64,000 bases of DNA from Campylobacter aviculae (GTDB taxonomy: Bacteria; Campylobacterota; Campylobacteria; Campylobacterales; Campylobacteraceae). This document shows, piece after piece, positions 55,731 to 64,000 of this stretch (position 1 is the stretch's first letter; each line of letters begins with the position of its first letter). The stretch is taken from assembly GCF_005406215.1 (NCBI RefSeq), contig NZ_NXMA01000004.1, positions 1-64,000 of the forward strand, written 5' to 3'. Below the pieces are notes generated by a model. That model saw nothing but the letters and a program-made list of their open reading frames with translations. It did not search any database and was not told the origin of the DNA. A program made the position numbers and the translations under genes.

Positions 55731-55946
55731 ATGCCCTTTGTTAATATTAAAATCACAAGAGAAAAAGATGAGCCTACGCTTAAACAAAAACAAGAGTTAA
55801 TCGAAGGCGTTACAGATTTAATTGCTAGAGTTTTAAATAAAAATAAGACTTCCACTGTTGTAATTATTGATGAGATTGAAATGGATAATTATGGTTTGGG
55901 TGGTAAAACCATCACTGAGGTAAGAGAAAATCAAAAGAAAAGTTAG
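55731..55946 (+). CDS. 4-oxalocrotonate tautomerase family protein (second copy)
   Basis: The 71-residue protein begins MPFVNIKITREKDEPTLKQK, with Pro as the N-terminal catalytic residue after Met removal, and has DNYGLGGKTITE like other small tautomerases. It is clearly diverged from the copy at 6748-6954. It sits in the decayed region between pheA and fliF, so it may be a recent arrival. Substrate unknown. Confidence 0.87.
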   Translation: MPFVNIKITREKDEPTLKQKQELIEGVTDLIARVLNKNKTSTVVIIDEIEMDNYGLGGKTITEVRENQKKS

Positions 55947-56261
55947 ATTTACTTTAATAAACTGCTATAATAAGCTTTTTGTAGATAAAAAGCACAAAAA
56001 CTAAGGTCTATACCAAAAAAATATCTAAAAACTTAAATTAGGTAAAAAGAAAAAGCGATTTAAAAAATCCGGAAGTGAATTTCGTGATTAAAGGTTTTCC
56101 AAAGAAATAAAATTTTTAACTATAAATTAGTTTTTTTGTAAAAAATATTAGTTTTTAATCGAGTCTTTTATTTCACAATAGGTTTAAAAGATTGGAATAA
56201 AATATAAAAGATATTTGAAATTTAACCTTTTTGTCGATATTGTGTAAATAAATTCTACCGT
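55947..56261. other. About 315 bp without an intact gene
   Basis: AT-rich with many stops in all frames. A short Lys-rich stretch near 56040-56090 (GKKKKRFKKSGSEFRD on the plus strand) could be debris of a coding sequence. I see no promoter, repeat or RNA gene. Confidence 0.5.
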
Positions 56262-56402
56262 CTAATCTTTAATTCTTTCTGGTAAAATATCATCATTTAT
56301 TAATATTTCTATAACTTTATCTACTTTTGTTATATTCCATTGTTGTTTTATAATACGCTTATAGTCTTTCTTAAAAATATTTTCAATAAAAACTTCTCTC
56401 AT
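56262..56402 (-). pseudogene. Truncated YafQ-like mRNA interferase toxin
   Basis: The frame begins 2 bases after the antitoxin stop and gives 46 residues: it includes IENIFKKDYKRIIKQQ, then a helix (KVDKVIEILINDD) and ILPERIKD before a stop. This matches the N-terminal half of YafQ toxins (about 90 residues), up to the Lys-Asp just before the first catalytic His. The histidines and the Asp-Trp of the catalytic half are gone. It is too short to be active. Confidence 0.8.
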
Positions 56403-56404
56403 AA

Positions 56405-56656
56405 TTAATCCATAAGATATTGTTTTAAACTAGCAAAATCTTTAAATGGTCCTTTTAAATTACTTTCTTTCAAAGCCTTTCTAGTTTCTTCCGTTGGCTC
56501 GTCCATAATCTTTTCTAATTTCTTTTTTAAAAACTCTAACGCTTCTTGATTTTCTTTAGTCTCTAAAGCAAGTTTTTCTGCTTTTTTTTCTTTTAAAGTA
56601 AGGGCGTGTATGAGTTGTTTTTCACTAGCATTTTCATACTTGGCATAATCAAACAT
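56405..56656 (-). CDS. Antitoxin of a broken RelB/DinJ-YafQ type module
   Basis: The 83-residue acidic and helical protein (KLALETKENQEALEFLKKKL) ends GPFKDFASLKQYLMD, a typical antitoxin C-terminal tail that would wrap the toxin. It lies 2 bases upstream of the truncated YafQ-like gene, the normal antitoxin-toxin order. With the toxin inactive it may persist as an orphan, or protect against a related toxin elsewhere in the genome. A GGGGAT-type site precedes the start. Confidence 0.75.
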   Translation of the reverse strand: MFDYAKYENASEKQLIHALTLKEKKAEKLALETKENQEALEFLKKKLEKIMDEPTEETRKALKESNLKGPFKDFASLKQYLMD

Positions 56657-57003
56657 TTTTATCCCCTTTTTAATTAAATTTCATTTTTATTATAGCTTAT
56701 TTAGCTTTAAAAAACTTATTTAAGGCTCTAAACATAGATGATAAGTAATATATTGTAATAAATTGTGCTTTTGGTGTTTATAAGCTATAAATATTTATTT
56801 AACCAAAATAAATAAAATTACTGAATAATGTGATAATTTTTATTTATTTTTTGGTAAAATTAAAGTAAAATTTTCTTAAAATTTGCTAAAAGAAAAATGT
56901 AAAGTACTTTTGAAAAAATAGCAAATAAGCACTTTTCAATTCTATGTACATAGATATTAGTTATTTTGAGGATAAAATTGATTAAATTAAGGGATGAGAA
57001 TTA
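56657..57003. other. Intergenic region with the fliF promoter
   Basis: About 350 AT-rich bases between divergent antitoxin and fliF genes. I see no gene. TTTTTTGGTAAAATTAAAG around 56850-56870 and GAGGATAAAATTG at 56969-56981 are possible -10-like elements. No clear sigma54 (GG-N10-GC) or sigma28 site was found. AAGGGATGAG is the fliF ribosome binding site. Confidence 0.45.
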
Positions 57004-58689
57004 ATGGATTTTAAAGAAATGCTGCACCAAGTCGGACAACTTTATCAGAAATTGACTCGCAAACAGCGTATAGTTATTGCTGCTTCTATAGTTGTTGTAG
57101 TTGGATTTTTAGTGTTTTTGACATTATTTCGTGGAAGTGGAAATAGTGCACATGATGGCTATGCTGTTTTAGTTGAAAATGTTAGTCCTAGTTCTTCTGC
57201 AGCAATTGTAGCAAAGTTAGAACAGAATAATATTCCTTATAAGCTTGCTAGTGAAAATAAAATTTTAGTTCCTCAAGATCAGGTTTATCGTCAAAGAATG
57301 TTTATTGCTAGTGAAGGGTTAATTAAAGATAGTCGTATAGGTTTTGAAGCCTTTGATCAGCAGCAATTTGGTGCGACTAACGAAGAGCAAAAAGTTAGGT
57401 ATCAAAGAGCTATTGAAGGTGAATTATCAAGAACTATTGAAACGCTTGAACCAATCCGTAGTGCAGTTGTGCATATAGCTTTTCCAAAAGATACGGTTTT
57501 TACCGAAAGACAAATTCCACCAACCGCATCTGTTGTGGTTAATGTCAAAGAAGGATTAAAGCTTACTCGAAAGCAAATTGATGGAATAAAAAATATAGTT
57601 TCAGCAGCAATTCCTAAACTTACAAAAGAAAATGTTAAAATCAGTGATCAACGAGGTATTCCACTAGATGAGCAAGAAGCATATGAAGATGATTTAGTTC
57701 GTGCTCAAATAAAATTTAAAAGCGATCAAGAAAAAGCACTAGAAGATAAAATCATAGAAAATTTAGCTCCTTTTGCGGGTGGAACAGATAAGGTAAAAGT
57801 AAGTGTAAATATAGATTTTGATTTTTCTAAACAAGAATCTCAAAGTGAAATTTATGATCCAAATCCTATTGTAAGAAGCGAGCAGACTTTAAATGAGGAA
57901 AGAACTGGAAGAAAAGATCCTGAAATTCAAGGTGTTCCAGGTGCAGTTTCAAATATAGGTCCGGTTGAAGGACTTGATAATAAAGGAGAAATTGATACTT
58001 ATAAAAAAAATCAAGTCACTACAAATAATGAGCTTTCAAAGACAGTTACTAATACAAAAAAACAATTTGCAACTATTCTTCGGACATCAGCAGCTGTAAC
58101 AATTGATGGAAGATATCAAGATACTGTTGATGCTAATGGAGATGTTAAGAGTGAATATGTTCCACTAACCAAACAAGAATTAGCAAGTATTGAAAGTATA
58201 GTAAAAAATACAATCAATTTTAATGCCACAAGAGGTGATAGTGTTGTGGTGCAAAATTTACCATTTCATCGTGAAACTATCAGGGTTGAAAGCAAGGTTA
58301 AAACCTTTTATAACCGCTTTATTGAGCCTTTCATTCCTCCTGTTAAATATTTTATTGCAGCAATCTTGCTTTTTATTTTTTACAAAAAAGTTATCACACC
58401 TTTTACGCAGAAAATGCTCGAAGATGTGGCTGCACAAGAGGAGGCTCAAGAAGGAGGGCTTAATGCTATCATAGATGATGCTGAGGATGCATTAGAGAAA
58501 TTTAATGCAGCTAGAAAGAAAGTTGAAGAACAACTTGGTTTTGGAGATAATTTCAATGAAGATTCTATTCAGTATGAAGTTTTACTCGAAAAATTACGAG
58601 GGTTAGTAAGTGATAAGGGTGAAGAAATTGCTATTCTTTTGCAAAATTTAATTCAAAACGATAGTGAATTTAGTGAAAAGGATATATAG
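57004..58689 (+). CDS. fliF: Flagellar MS-ring protein FliF
   Basis: FliF forms the membrane ring that houses the flagellar export gate. The 561 residues have helices at about 25-45 and about 436-457, with the periplasmic ring-building domains between them (VENVSPSSSAAIVAKLEQNN, QKVRYQRAIEGELSRTIETL, VSAAIPKLTKENVKISDQRG). The cytoplasmic C-terminus (about 530-561) that binds FliG is present. The stop is directly followed by the fliG start, so they are coupled. Confidence 0.97.
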   Translation: MDFKEMLHQVGQLYQKLTRKQRIVIAASIVVVVGFLVFLTLFRGSGNSAHDGYAVLVENVSPSSSAAIVAKLEQNNIPYKLASENKILVPQDQVYRQRMFIASEGLIKDSRIGFEAFDQQQFGATNEEQKVRYQRAIEGELSRTIETLEPIRSAVVHIAFPKDTVFTERQIPPTASVVVNVKEGLKLTRKQIDGIKNIVSAAIPKLTKENVKISDQRGIPLDEQEAYEDDLVRAQIKFKSDQEKALEDKIIENLAPFAGGTDKVKVSVNIDFDFSKQESQSEIYDPNPIVRSEQTLNEERTGRKDPEIQGVPGAVSNIGPVEGLDNKGEIDTYKKNQVTTNNELSKTVTNTKKQFATILRTSAAVTIDGRYQDTVDANGDVKSEYVPLTKQELASIESIVKNTINFNATRGDSVVVQNLPFHRETIRVESKVKTFYNRFIEPFIPPVKYFIAAILLFIFYKKVITPFTQKMLEDVAAQEEAQEGGLNAIIDDAEDALEKFNAARKKVEEQLGFGDNFNEDSIQYEVLLEKLRGLVSDKGEEIAILLQNLIQNDSEFSEKDI

Positions 58690-59718
58690 ATGATAAAGCT
58701 TAGCGAAGAACAAAAAATGGTTTATGACGATTTATCGATGCCTGAAAAGGTAGCGATATTTCTGATACAACTTGGCGAAGATGCAACGACTTCTGTGTTT
58801 TCTCACATGGAGATTGATGTTATTACCGAGATTTCCCGTTATATTGCCATGGCAAAAAATGTTGATAGATCAGTAGCTACAGCTGTTTTAGAAGAATTTT
58901 ACACCCTGCTTCAATCTAATCAATATATTAAAAGTGGTGGTTTGGAATACGCTAAAGAGATTTTATTCCGTACTTTTGGTCCTGAAATTGCCAATAAGAT
59001 TCTTGAAAAACTTACTAAAAGTATGGAAAACAATCAAAATTTTGCTTATTTGGCGCAAATTAAACCGCAACAATTGGCAGATTTTATCACTAAAGAACAC
59101 CCACAAACTATTGCTCTTATTTTAGCACATATGGATTCAATCCATGCGGCTGAAACTTTAGAATATTTTAGTGACGAATTAAGAGCTGAAGTTGTGATCA
59201 GAATGGCAAACCTTGGAGATATTTCTCCAAGTATCATCAAAAGAGTTTCTGCTGTTCTTGAAAGCAAACTCGAAAGTCTTACTTCTTATAAAGTTGAGGT
59301 GGGTGGTCCAAGAGCCGTGGCTGAAGTGCTTAATCGTTTAGGGCAAAAAGCAAGCAAATCTACTATTACTTATATTGAACAAAGTGATGAACGCCTTGCT
59401 GAAACGATTAAAGAGCTTATGTTTACTTTTGATGACATACAAAAACTTAGCACTCAAGCAATAAGAGAAATTTTAAAGGTAGCCGATAAAAAAGATCTTA
59501 TGATAGGACTTAAAGGAGCCAGTGAAGAATTGAAACAAAAATTCTTAGCCAACATGTCTTCGCGTGCAAGCGAAGCTTTCCTTGAAGAGATGGGATTTTT
59601 AGGAGCTGTACGTGTTAAAGACGTTGAAGATGCTCAAAGAAAGGTGGTTGAAGTGGTACAAAAATTAGCAGAGCAAGGTTTAGTACAAACTGGCGATGCT
59701 GATGAGATGATAGAGTAG
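58690..59718 (+). CDS. fliG: Flagellar motor switch protein FliG
   Basis: FliG is the rotor protein that interacts with the stator. The 342 residues include MPEKVAIFLIQLGEDATTSVF, the middle domain KEHPQTIALILAHMDSIHAA (EHPQ motif) and GGPRAVAEVLNRLG, and the torque helix with charged residues (LSTQAIREILKVADKKDLMI, MSSRASEAFLEEM). It starts right after the fliF stop and fliH follows after 7 bases. Confidence 0.97.
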   Translation: MIKLSEEQKMVYDDLSMPEKVAIFLIQLGEDATTSVFSHMEIDVITEISRYIAMAKNVDRSVATAVLEEFYTLLQSNQYIKSGGLEYAKEILFRTFGPEIANKILEKLTKSMENNQNFAYLAQIKPQQLADFITKEHPQTIALILAHMDSIHAAETLEYFSDELRAEVVIRMANLGDISPSIIKRVSAVLESKLESLTSYKVEVGGPRAVAEVLNRLGQKASKSTITYIEQSDERLAETIKELMFTFDDIQKLSTQAIREILKVADKKDLMIGLKGASEELKQKFLANMSSRASEAFLEEMGFLGAVRVKDVEDAQRKVVEVVQKLAEQGLVQTGDADEMIE

Positions 59719-59725
59719 GTATAAT

Positions 59726-60556
59726 ATGACTAATCGTAGTAATGTAATTTCAAATGCAACTTCCGAGCAACATGTAGTTGAAGGTTATCATTTTAAGGTT
59801 ATTTCTGAATTCGATAATCCTGAAAAAAATTCCAATATACAAACACCAAATGAGGATAAAATTTCAAACCCTACAAATGAAGTTCAAGAGCAAAATCAAG
59901 AACAAATATCTGATTTAGAATCCGCAGCTAATGAATCTAGCTTACCTCCAACTTTTCAATCAAGCTTTGTAGAAGATTTGCTTAAAAAAACGGATGAAAT
60001 GTCAAGCAATATTATTAAACTTCAAATGCAAATAGAAAGTCAAGAAAATGAATTTAATAACCGCTTGAATTCTGAACTTGAAAATGCTAAAGAAAAATTT
60101 TCAAAAGAGGGATATGAGCAAGCTAAATTAGAATTTCAAAAAGAATTAGATGAGTTAAAAGATAAATATTTAAAAAGTATTGCTAAACTTGATGAAGCTT
60201 GTGTAAAATTGGATTCTTTTATAGAAAAAAATGAAAAAGATCTTGCTGATACCGCTATTGATATTGCTAAAGAAGTTGTGAGTAAAGAGCTTGAAAGCAA
60301 TTCAAGTAAAATTGCTTATGCTTTAGCTAAAAATTTAGTTAGCGAGTTAAAAGGAGCAAGTTCTATTGAGATTAAAGTTAATTCTAATGATTATGATTAT
60401 TTAAAAGAACATTTTGGTGAGTTTTCTCATATAAAGGTGAGTCTTGATGATGCTATCAGCAAAGGAAGTGTGATTATTTTAAGTGATAATGGTAATATAG
60501 AATCTGATTTAAATTCCCGTCTTGTAAAAATTAAAAAAATGGTTAATAATGAATAA
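59726..60556 (+). CDS. fliH: Flagellar export ATPase regulator FliH
   Basis: FliH anchors and regulates FliI in the type III export apparatus. The 276 residues have a polar, Gln/Glu-rich N-terminus, a long coiled coil (about 95-165, including KEGYEQAKLEFQKELDELKD) and a C-terminal domain (DTAIDIAKEVVSKELESN, IKVNSNDYDYLKEHF) like FliH/VatE. It overlaps dxs by 8 bases. Confidence 0.93.
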   Translation: MTNRSNVISNATSEQHVVEGYHFKVISEFDNPEKNSNIQTPNEDKISNPTNEVQEQNQEQISDLESAANESSLPPTFQSSFVEDLLKKTDEMSSNIIKLQMQIESQENEFNNRLNSELENAKEKFSKEGYEQAKLEFQKELDELKDKYLKSIAKLDEACVKLDSFIEKNEKDLADTAIDIAKEVVSKELESNSSKIAYALAKNLVSELKGASSIEIKVNSNDYDYLKEHFGEFSHIKVSLDDAISKGSVIILSDNGNIESDLNSRLVKIKKMVNNE

Positions 60557-62393
60557 AATTTTTACTCATTCACAAATAGATTTAGAATCTTTAAGTATAA
60601 ATGAACTTGAGAGTTTGGCTCAAAAAATCAGACAAGAAATTATAAAAGTCGTTTCTAAAAATGGTGGACATTTAAGCTCTAATTTAGGTGCAGTAGAATT
60701 AACAATAGGCATGCATACGGTTTTTGACGCAAAAACAACTCCTTTTATTTTTGATGTTTCTCATCAATCCTATACTCATAAACTTTTAAGTGGAAAGGAA
60801 GATATTTTTCATACTTTAAGACAGTTTAATGGGCTTAGTGGTTATACAAAACCTAGCGAAGGGGATTATTTTATAGCAGGACATTCTAGTACTTCTCTTT
60901 CTTTAGCAGTTGGAGCTTGTAAGGCTATAGCTTTAAAGGGTGAGAAACGTATTCCTGTAGCATTAATTGGTGATGGAGCTTTGAGTGCAGGAATGGCTTA
61001 TGAAGCTTTAAATGAATTAGGAGATTCTAAATTTCCTTGTGTAGTGATTTTAAATGACAATGAAATGAGTATTTCAAAACCAATAGGTGCGATTTCAAAG
61101 TATCTTTCACAAGCAATGGCAACGCAATTTTATCAAAATTTTAAAAAACGAATTGCAAAAATGTTGGATATTTTACCTGATTCTGCAACCTATATGGCTA
61201 AACGTTTTGAGGAAAGCTTCAAACTTATTACCCCTGGACTTTTATTTGAAGAGTTGGGGCTTGAATATATAGGTCCTATTGATGGACATAATTTAACAGA
61301 AATCATTTCTGCTTTAAAACAGGCAAAAGCAATGCAAAAACCTTGCGTAATTCATGCTCAAACTCTAAAGGGCAAAGGTTATGCTTTAGCAGAAGGTCAG
61401 CATTCTAAATGGCATGGGGTTGGGGCTTTTGATATTGATAGCGGAGAAGCTTTAAAGAAAGGTGGTGCAAAAAGTGCTACCGAAATTTTTTCTCAAAAAT
61501 TATTACAATTAGCTGAAAAATATAAAAATATTGTAGGTGTAACTGCTGCTATGCCTAGTGGAACTGGACTTGATAAATTAATTGAGCGATATCCTGATCG
61601 TTTTTGGGATGTGGCTATTGCTGAACAACACGCAGTGACTTCTATGGCTGCTATGGCACGAGAAGGATTTAAGCCTTTTATAGCTATATATAGTACTTTT
61701 TTACAACGTGCGTATGATCAAGTGATCCATGATTGTGCTATTATGAATTTAAATGTTGTTTTTGCTATGGATAGAGCCGGTATAGTAGGTGAAGATGGCG
61801 AAACCCATCAAGGTGTTTTCGATGTGAGTTTTTTAGCTCCTTTACCTAATTTAAGTTTAGTTGCCCCTAGAGATGAACGAATGATGGAAAATATTATGGA
61901 GTATGCTTATTTTCATCAAGGTCCTTTAGCTTTTCGTTATCCTAGAGGCAGTTTTATTTTGGATCAAGAATTCAGTCCTTCTAAGATAGAATTAGCTAAA
62001 GCTCAATGGCTAATAAAAAATGAGAGTAATATCGCTTTTATAGGTTATGGTCAGGGTGTAGGAAAAGCTTGGCAAGTTTTTAAAAAAATGCAAGAATTAG
62101 AACAAGATGTAAATTTGATCGATTTAATTTTTGCTAAACCTCTAGACGAAATGCTTTTAAAAGAACTTGCTAAAAAGACTAAGGTTTGGTTTGTATTTAG
62201 CGAAAATGCTAAGATTGGTGGAGTAGCAAGTTTATTACAAACTTTTATTCAAAAATATGATTTTAATGTTAAAATTATCTCTTTTGAATATGAAGATAGA
62301 TTTATAGAACATGGAAAAACGAATGAAGTTGAAAAAAATTTAAAACTTGATGTAGAAAGTATAGTTCAAGAAATACAAATTTATTTATCATAA
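60549..62393 (+). CDS. dxs: 1-deoxy-D-xylulose-5-phosphate synthase
   Basis: Dxs condenses pyruvate and glyceraldehyde 3-phosphate, the first step of the MEP isoprenoid pathway, with thiamine diphosphate. The 614 residues include GGHLSSNLGAVELT, FDVSHQSYTHKLLSG, the ThDP motif LIGDGALSAGMAYEALNELG ending near ILNDN, and the transketolase parts DVAIAEQHAVTSMAAMA and DRAGIVGEDGETHQG. It overlaps fliH, so an isoprenoid gene is read with the flagellar genes. Confidence 0.98.
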   Translation: MNKIFTHSQIDLESLSINELESLAQKIRQEIIKVVSKNGGHLSSNLGAVELTIGMHTVFDAKTTPFIFDVSHQSYTHKLLSGKEDIFHTLRQFNGLSGYTKPSEGDYFIAGHSSTSLSLAVGACKAIALKGEKRIPVALIGDGALSAGMAYEALNELGDSKFPCVVILNDNEMSISKPIGAISKYLSQAMATQFYQNFKKRIAKMLDILPDSATYMAKRFEESFKLITPGLLFEELGLEYIGPIDGHNLTEIISALKQAKAMQKPCVIHAQTLKGKGYALAEGQHSKWHGVGAFDIDSGEALKKGGAKSATEIFSQKLLQLAEKYKNIVGVTAAMPSGTGLDKLIERYPDRFWDVAIAEQHAVTSMAAMAREGFKPFIAIYSTFLQRAYDQVIHDCAIMNLNVVFAMDRAGIVGEDGETHQGVFDVSFLAPLPNLSLVAPRDERMMENIMEYAYFHQGPLAFRYPRGSFILDQEFSPSKIELAKAQWLIKNESNIAFIGYGQGVGKAWQVFKKMQELEQDVNLIDLIFAKPLDEMLLKELAKKTKVWFVFSENAKIGGVASLLQTFIQKYDFNVKIISFEYEDRFIEHGKTNEVEKNLKLDVESIVQEIQIYLS

Positions 62394-62419
62394 CGGATTT
62401 TTAAAAGGTGTTAAAAATT

Positions 62420-62450
62420 AATATTATTTTATTATCTAATAAAAAATATT
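62420..62450. promoter_or_regulatory. Possible PerR autoregulatory operator
   Basis: AATATTATTTTATTA and TAATAAAAAATATT face each other around a short centre, an imperfect palindrome one base off. It ends 1 base before the TATAAT at 62452-62457. PerR of C. jejuni is reported to regulate itself, and Fur-family sites are AT-rich dyads. In such AT-rich DNA this may also be chance. Confidence 0.35.
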
Positions 62451-62451
62451 A

Positions 62452-62457
62452 TATAAT
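62452..62457 (+). promoter_or_regulatory. Likely -10 box of perR
   Basis: TATAAT in ATATTATATAATATAAAC, 64 bases before the perR start. GAGGATATTG serves as ribosome binding site. Confidence 0.45.
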
Positions 62458-62521
62458 ATAAACTTCTTTTAATGAAAATTTTATTATTATTTCTTAATTT
62501 AGAACATTTGAGGATATTGAT

Positions 62522-62932
62522 ATGGAAATATTAAAGATGCTTAAAAAACATGATTTAAAAGCTACTCCGCAAAGATTATGTGTTTTAAAAATTTTAAAAA
62601 GACATGAACATCCAAATATAGAAGAATTATATGCAGAAATTAAAAAAGAATACCCTTCCATATCTCTTGCTACAGTTTATAAGAATTTAAATACTTTGCA
62701 AGAACAAGGTTTAGTTGTTGAAATCAATGCTTTAAATCAAAAAACTTGTTATGATATTTACGAAGAAGAACATGTTCATATTGTTTGTTTTAAATGTGGA
62801 AATATAGAAGATTTAAGTTTTAAAGATATTCAACTTAATGAATATCAAGAATTTTTAGAAAAAAAGATAGGAAATTTAATCAATCATTTAGCCGTTTGTG
62901 CTTATGTAGATGGTTGTAAAAAGTGCCATTAA
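62522..62932 (+). CDS. perR: Peroxide-responsive Fur-family repressor PerR
   Basis: PerR senses peroxide by metal-catalysed oxidation of histidines and represses catalase and peroxiredoxin genes. The 136 residues have the winged-helix region KATPQRLCVLKILKRHEHPN and SLATVYKNLNTLQEQGLV, the metal-binding block EEEHVHIVCFKCGN and a C-terminal CAYVDGCKKCH with the second zinc Cys pair. Fur is the alternative; context after dxs (Cj0322 position, as I remember) favours PerR. Confidence 0.92.
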   Translation: MEILKMLKKHDLKATPQRLCVLKILKRHEHPNIEELYAEIKKEYPSISLATVYKNLNTLQEQGLVVEINALNQKTCYDIYEEEHVHIVCFKCGNIEDLSFKDIQLNEYQEFLEKKIGNLINHLAVCAYVDGCKKCH

Positions 62933-62977
62933 GGAAAATAAAGTTAAAATAGCTTATAAATTTATAAGGTTATTTTA

Positions 62978-64000
62978 ATGGTTCATGAAATTCAAAAAAA
63001 CTTTTTGCTTTCCGATACAACTCTTTTAAGAAATTTTCAAAAAGATGGGGTTTTATTTAAAATTTCTGAAATTGAAATTTTTTATACCAAAATAACCTAT
63101 TCCAAAAACATAAAGTTTAAAAATATTGATGGTAATTATTATAAAATTACTGAAATAAATGATGAAATTTTAGAACAAAATCAAGAAGAAAAAATATCTA
63201 AAAAAGAATTTATAAAAGCTCGTAAGAATCGTATAGGAAAAAGTATCAAAAAAAAACGTTATGAATTTAAGTTTTGCTCGCTAAAAAGTTTTATTGATGT
63301 ATATAGTAAGCCAGAAATTTGTATTTTTAAAATTTTTTTTCCTACTCTAGAAGAAGCTTGCCATTTTACCTTGCCAAATGAATTTAAAATTCAAAAAGAA
63401 TTTGACTATGCTTTAGATTCTAAGTTTATGATGCTTTATGGATGTGATTTTTTTAAGATTGATATTGAAAAATATTTTAAAAAGATTGAAAAAGATCCGG
63501 ATATAATTTTAAAATTTCCAAATTTAATTAATGCTTTTGAAGGATATAGAATTTTTTTATTTTATTTGTTTAAAAAGCTGAGATTTTATTGGAATTTAGC
63601 TTTGGATAAAAAACAAGAAGAATCTTTTTATGAGTTTCTTTCTTATAGCAATAAAATTTATGTTATTCTAGTTACCGCAAATGGAGTTTTTAATCAAAAT
63701 TTGAGCAAAGATTTAATTTTTAGATTTAAAGATCTAATTAAGCAGTTTAATCGCTTTTATAAACAAGATAATGAAGGTTTGCTTTTATTTTTAAGTAGTG
63801 AAAATTTGCAAAGTTTATTTAGTGATTTTGATTTTTTTGTAAAAGAAAATTCATTTTATGAAGGTAAAAAAAAAGATAAACTCTTTAAGCAAATTATTGC
63901 GATAGAATTTAGAAAAAAATTAATTTTTTTTAAAAAGAATTTACTGAAAGATTTTGAAAAAAGTTTTTTAGAACTAACTATTTTTTTAGAATATTTTTGT
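62978..64000 (+). CDS. CYTH/CHAD-domain protein (3' end outside window)
   Basis: The ATG at 62978 opens a frame that is still open at the window end (341 codons). The N-terminus (VHEIQKNFLLSDTTLL) has the E-I/Q-K-x-F pattern of CYTH domains, and the next about 120 residues alternate charged strands as in triphosphate tunnel enzymes. The later part (about 190 on) is helical, with His/Lys/Arg-rich segments like CHAD domains, for example GYRIFLFYLFKKLRFYWNLA. These pairs handle polyphosphate or triphosphates. Several CYTH Glu/Lys positions are hard to place, so the activity is uncertain. It follows perR by 45 bases. Confidence 0.7.
   Translation, partial: MVHEIQKNFLLSDTTLLRNFQKDGVLFKISEIEIFYTKITYSKNIKFKNIDGNYYKITEINDEILEQNQEEKISKKEFIKARKNRIGKSIKKKRYEFKFCSLKSFIDVYSKPEICIFKIFFPTLEEACHFTLPNEFKIQKEFDYALDSKFMMLYGCDFFKIDIEKYFKKIEKDPDIILKFPNLINAFEGYRIFLFYLFKKLRFYWNLALDKKQEESFYEFLSYSNKIYVILVTANGVFNQNLSKDLIFRFKDLIKQFNRFYKQDNEGLLLFLSSENLQSLFSDFDFFVKENSFYEGKKKDKLFKQIIAIEFRKKLIFFKKNLLKDFEKSFLELTIFLEYFC

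Noticed and set aside
1..64000. Search for tRNA and rRNA genes
   Set aside because: GGTTCGA-like strings seen (for example near 33766) lie inside coding genes and have no cloverleaf around them.
1..64000. Search for poly-G or poly-C contingency tracts that switch genes in Campylobacter
   Set aside because: I found no G or C run longer than about six bases, so no phase-variable tract is claimed.
1..64000. CRISPR arrays
   Set aside because: No regularly spaced 20-40 bp repeats were seen anywhere in the window.

Overview
The window is AT-rich chromosomal DNA of a thermophilic Campylobacter. The backbone gene order (SPFH protein, ilvE, bcp, fabZ-lpxA-clpX, mreBC, carB, tal-serB-cheW-cheAY-cheV, greA, lpxB, then surE, tcdA, modABC, bioCGFA, bioD, rplY-pth-lptG-lysA, fliFGH-dxs, perR) is the one I remember from C. 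jejuni NCTC 11168 around Cj0262-Cj0323. The cytolethal distending toxin sequences look more like the C. coli version than the C. jejuni one, so C. coli or a close relative is the best guess. That call rests on memory, not on a search.

Layout. 1-3235: two convergent chemoreceptor genes whose signalling domains form a 528-bp inverted repeat around an AT-rich spacer. 3453-25171: mostly core genes, namely two small membrane proteins, an SPFH protein, branched-chain aminotransferase, peroxiredoxin, queuosine enzyme QueH, lipid A enzymes, ClpX, the MreBC cell-shape genes, carbamoyl-phosphate synthase and the chemotaxis operon. 25322-35892: an accessory block holding a Type III restriction-modification pair in res-then-mod order, a pepT/dcuC/pepE peptide and C4-dicarboxylate group, and cdtABC. 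36090-38629: surE-tcdA-class D beta-lactamase packed with overlapping ends, then a solitary RelE-like toxin. The panBCD genes I would expect here are absent. 38687-45183: molybdate transport and biotin synthesis.

45255-48894 is an inserted Type II restriction-modification system. It has a methyltransferase that fuses a cytosine-C5 and an adenine-N6 module, and an HNH endonuclease. It is flanked by a 108-bp direct duplication of the 3' end of bioA, which marks the integration site. A cysteine-rich Sel1-repeat lipoprotein and bioD follow. 50357-55252 is core again: an SMR efflux pair, translation genes, lptG, lysA and an odd HAD protein. 55240-57003 is a decayed junction: pheA is cut down to its chorismate mutase domain, hisC is not where expected, and there are a tautomerase, gene scraps and an antitoxin followed by a YafQ-like toxin truncated just before its catalytic residues. 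57004-64000 holds the flagellar MS-ring/switch genes, dxs, perR and the start of a CYTH/CHAD protein.

I saw no tRNA, rRNA, CRISPR array, insertion sequence or long poly-G contingency tract. The strongest leads are the fused-methyltransferase restriction system with its bioA scar, the beta-lactamase gene coupled directly to tcdA where panBCD is missing, and the pheA/toxin-antitoxin junction.
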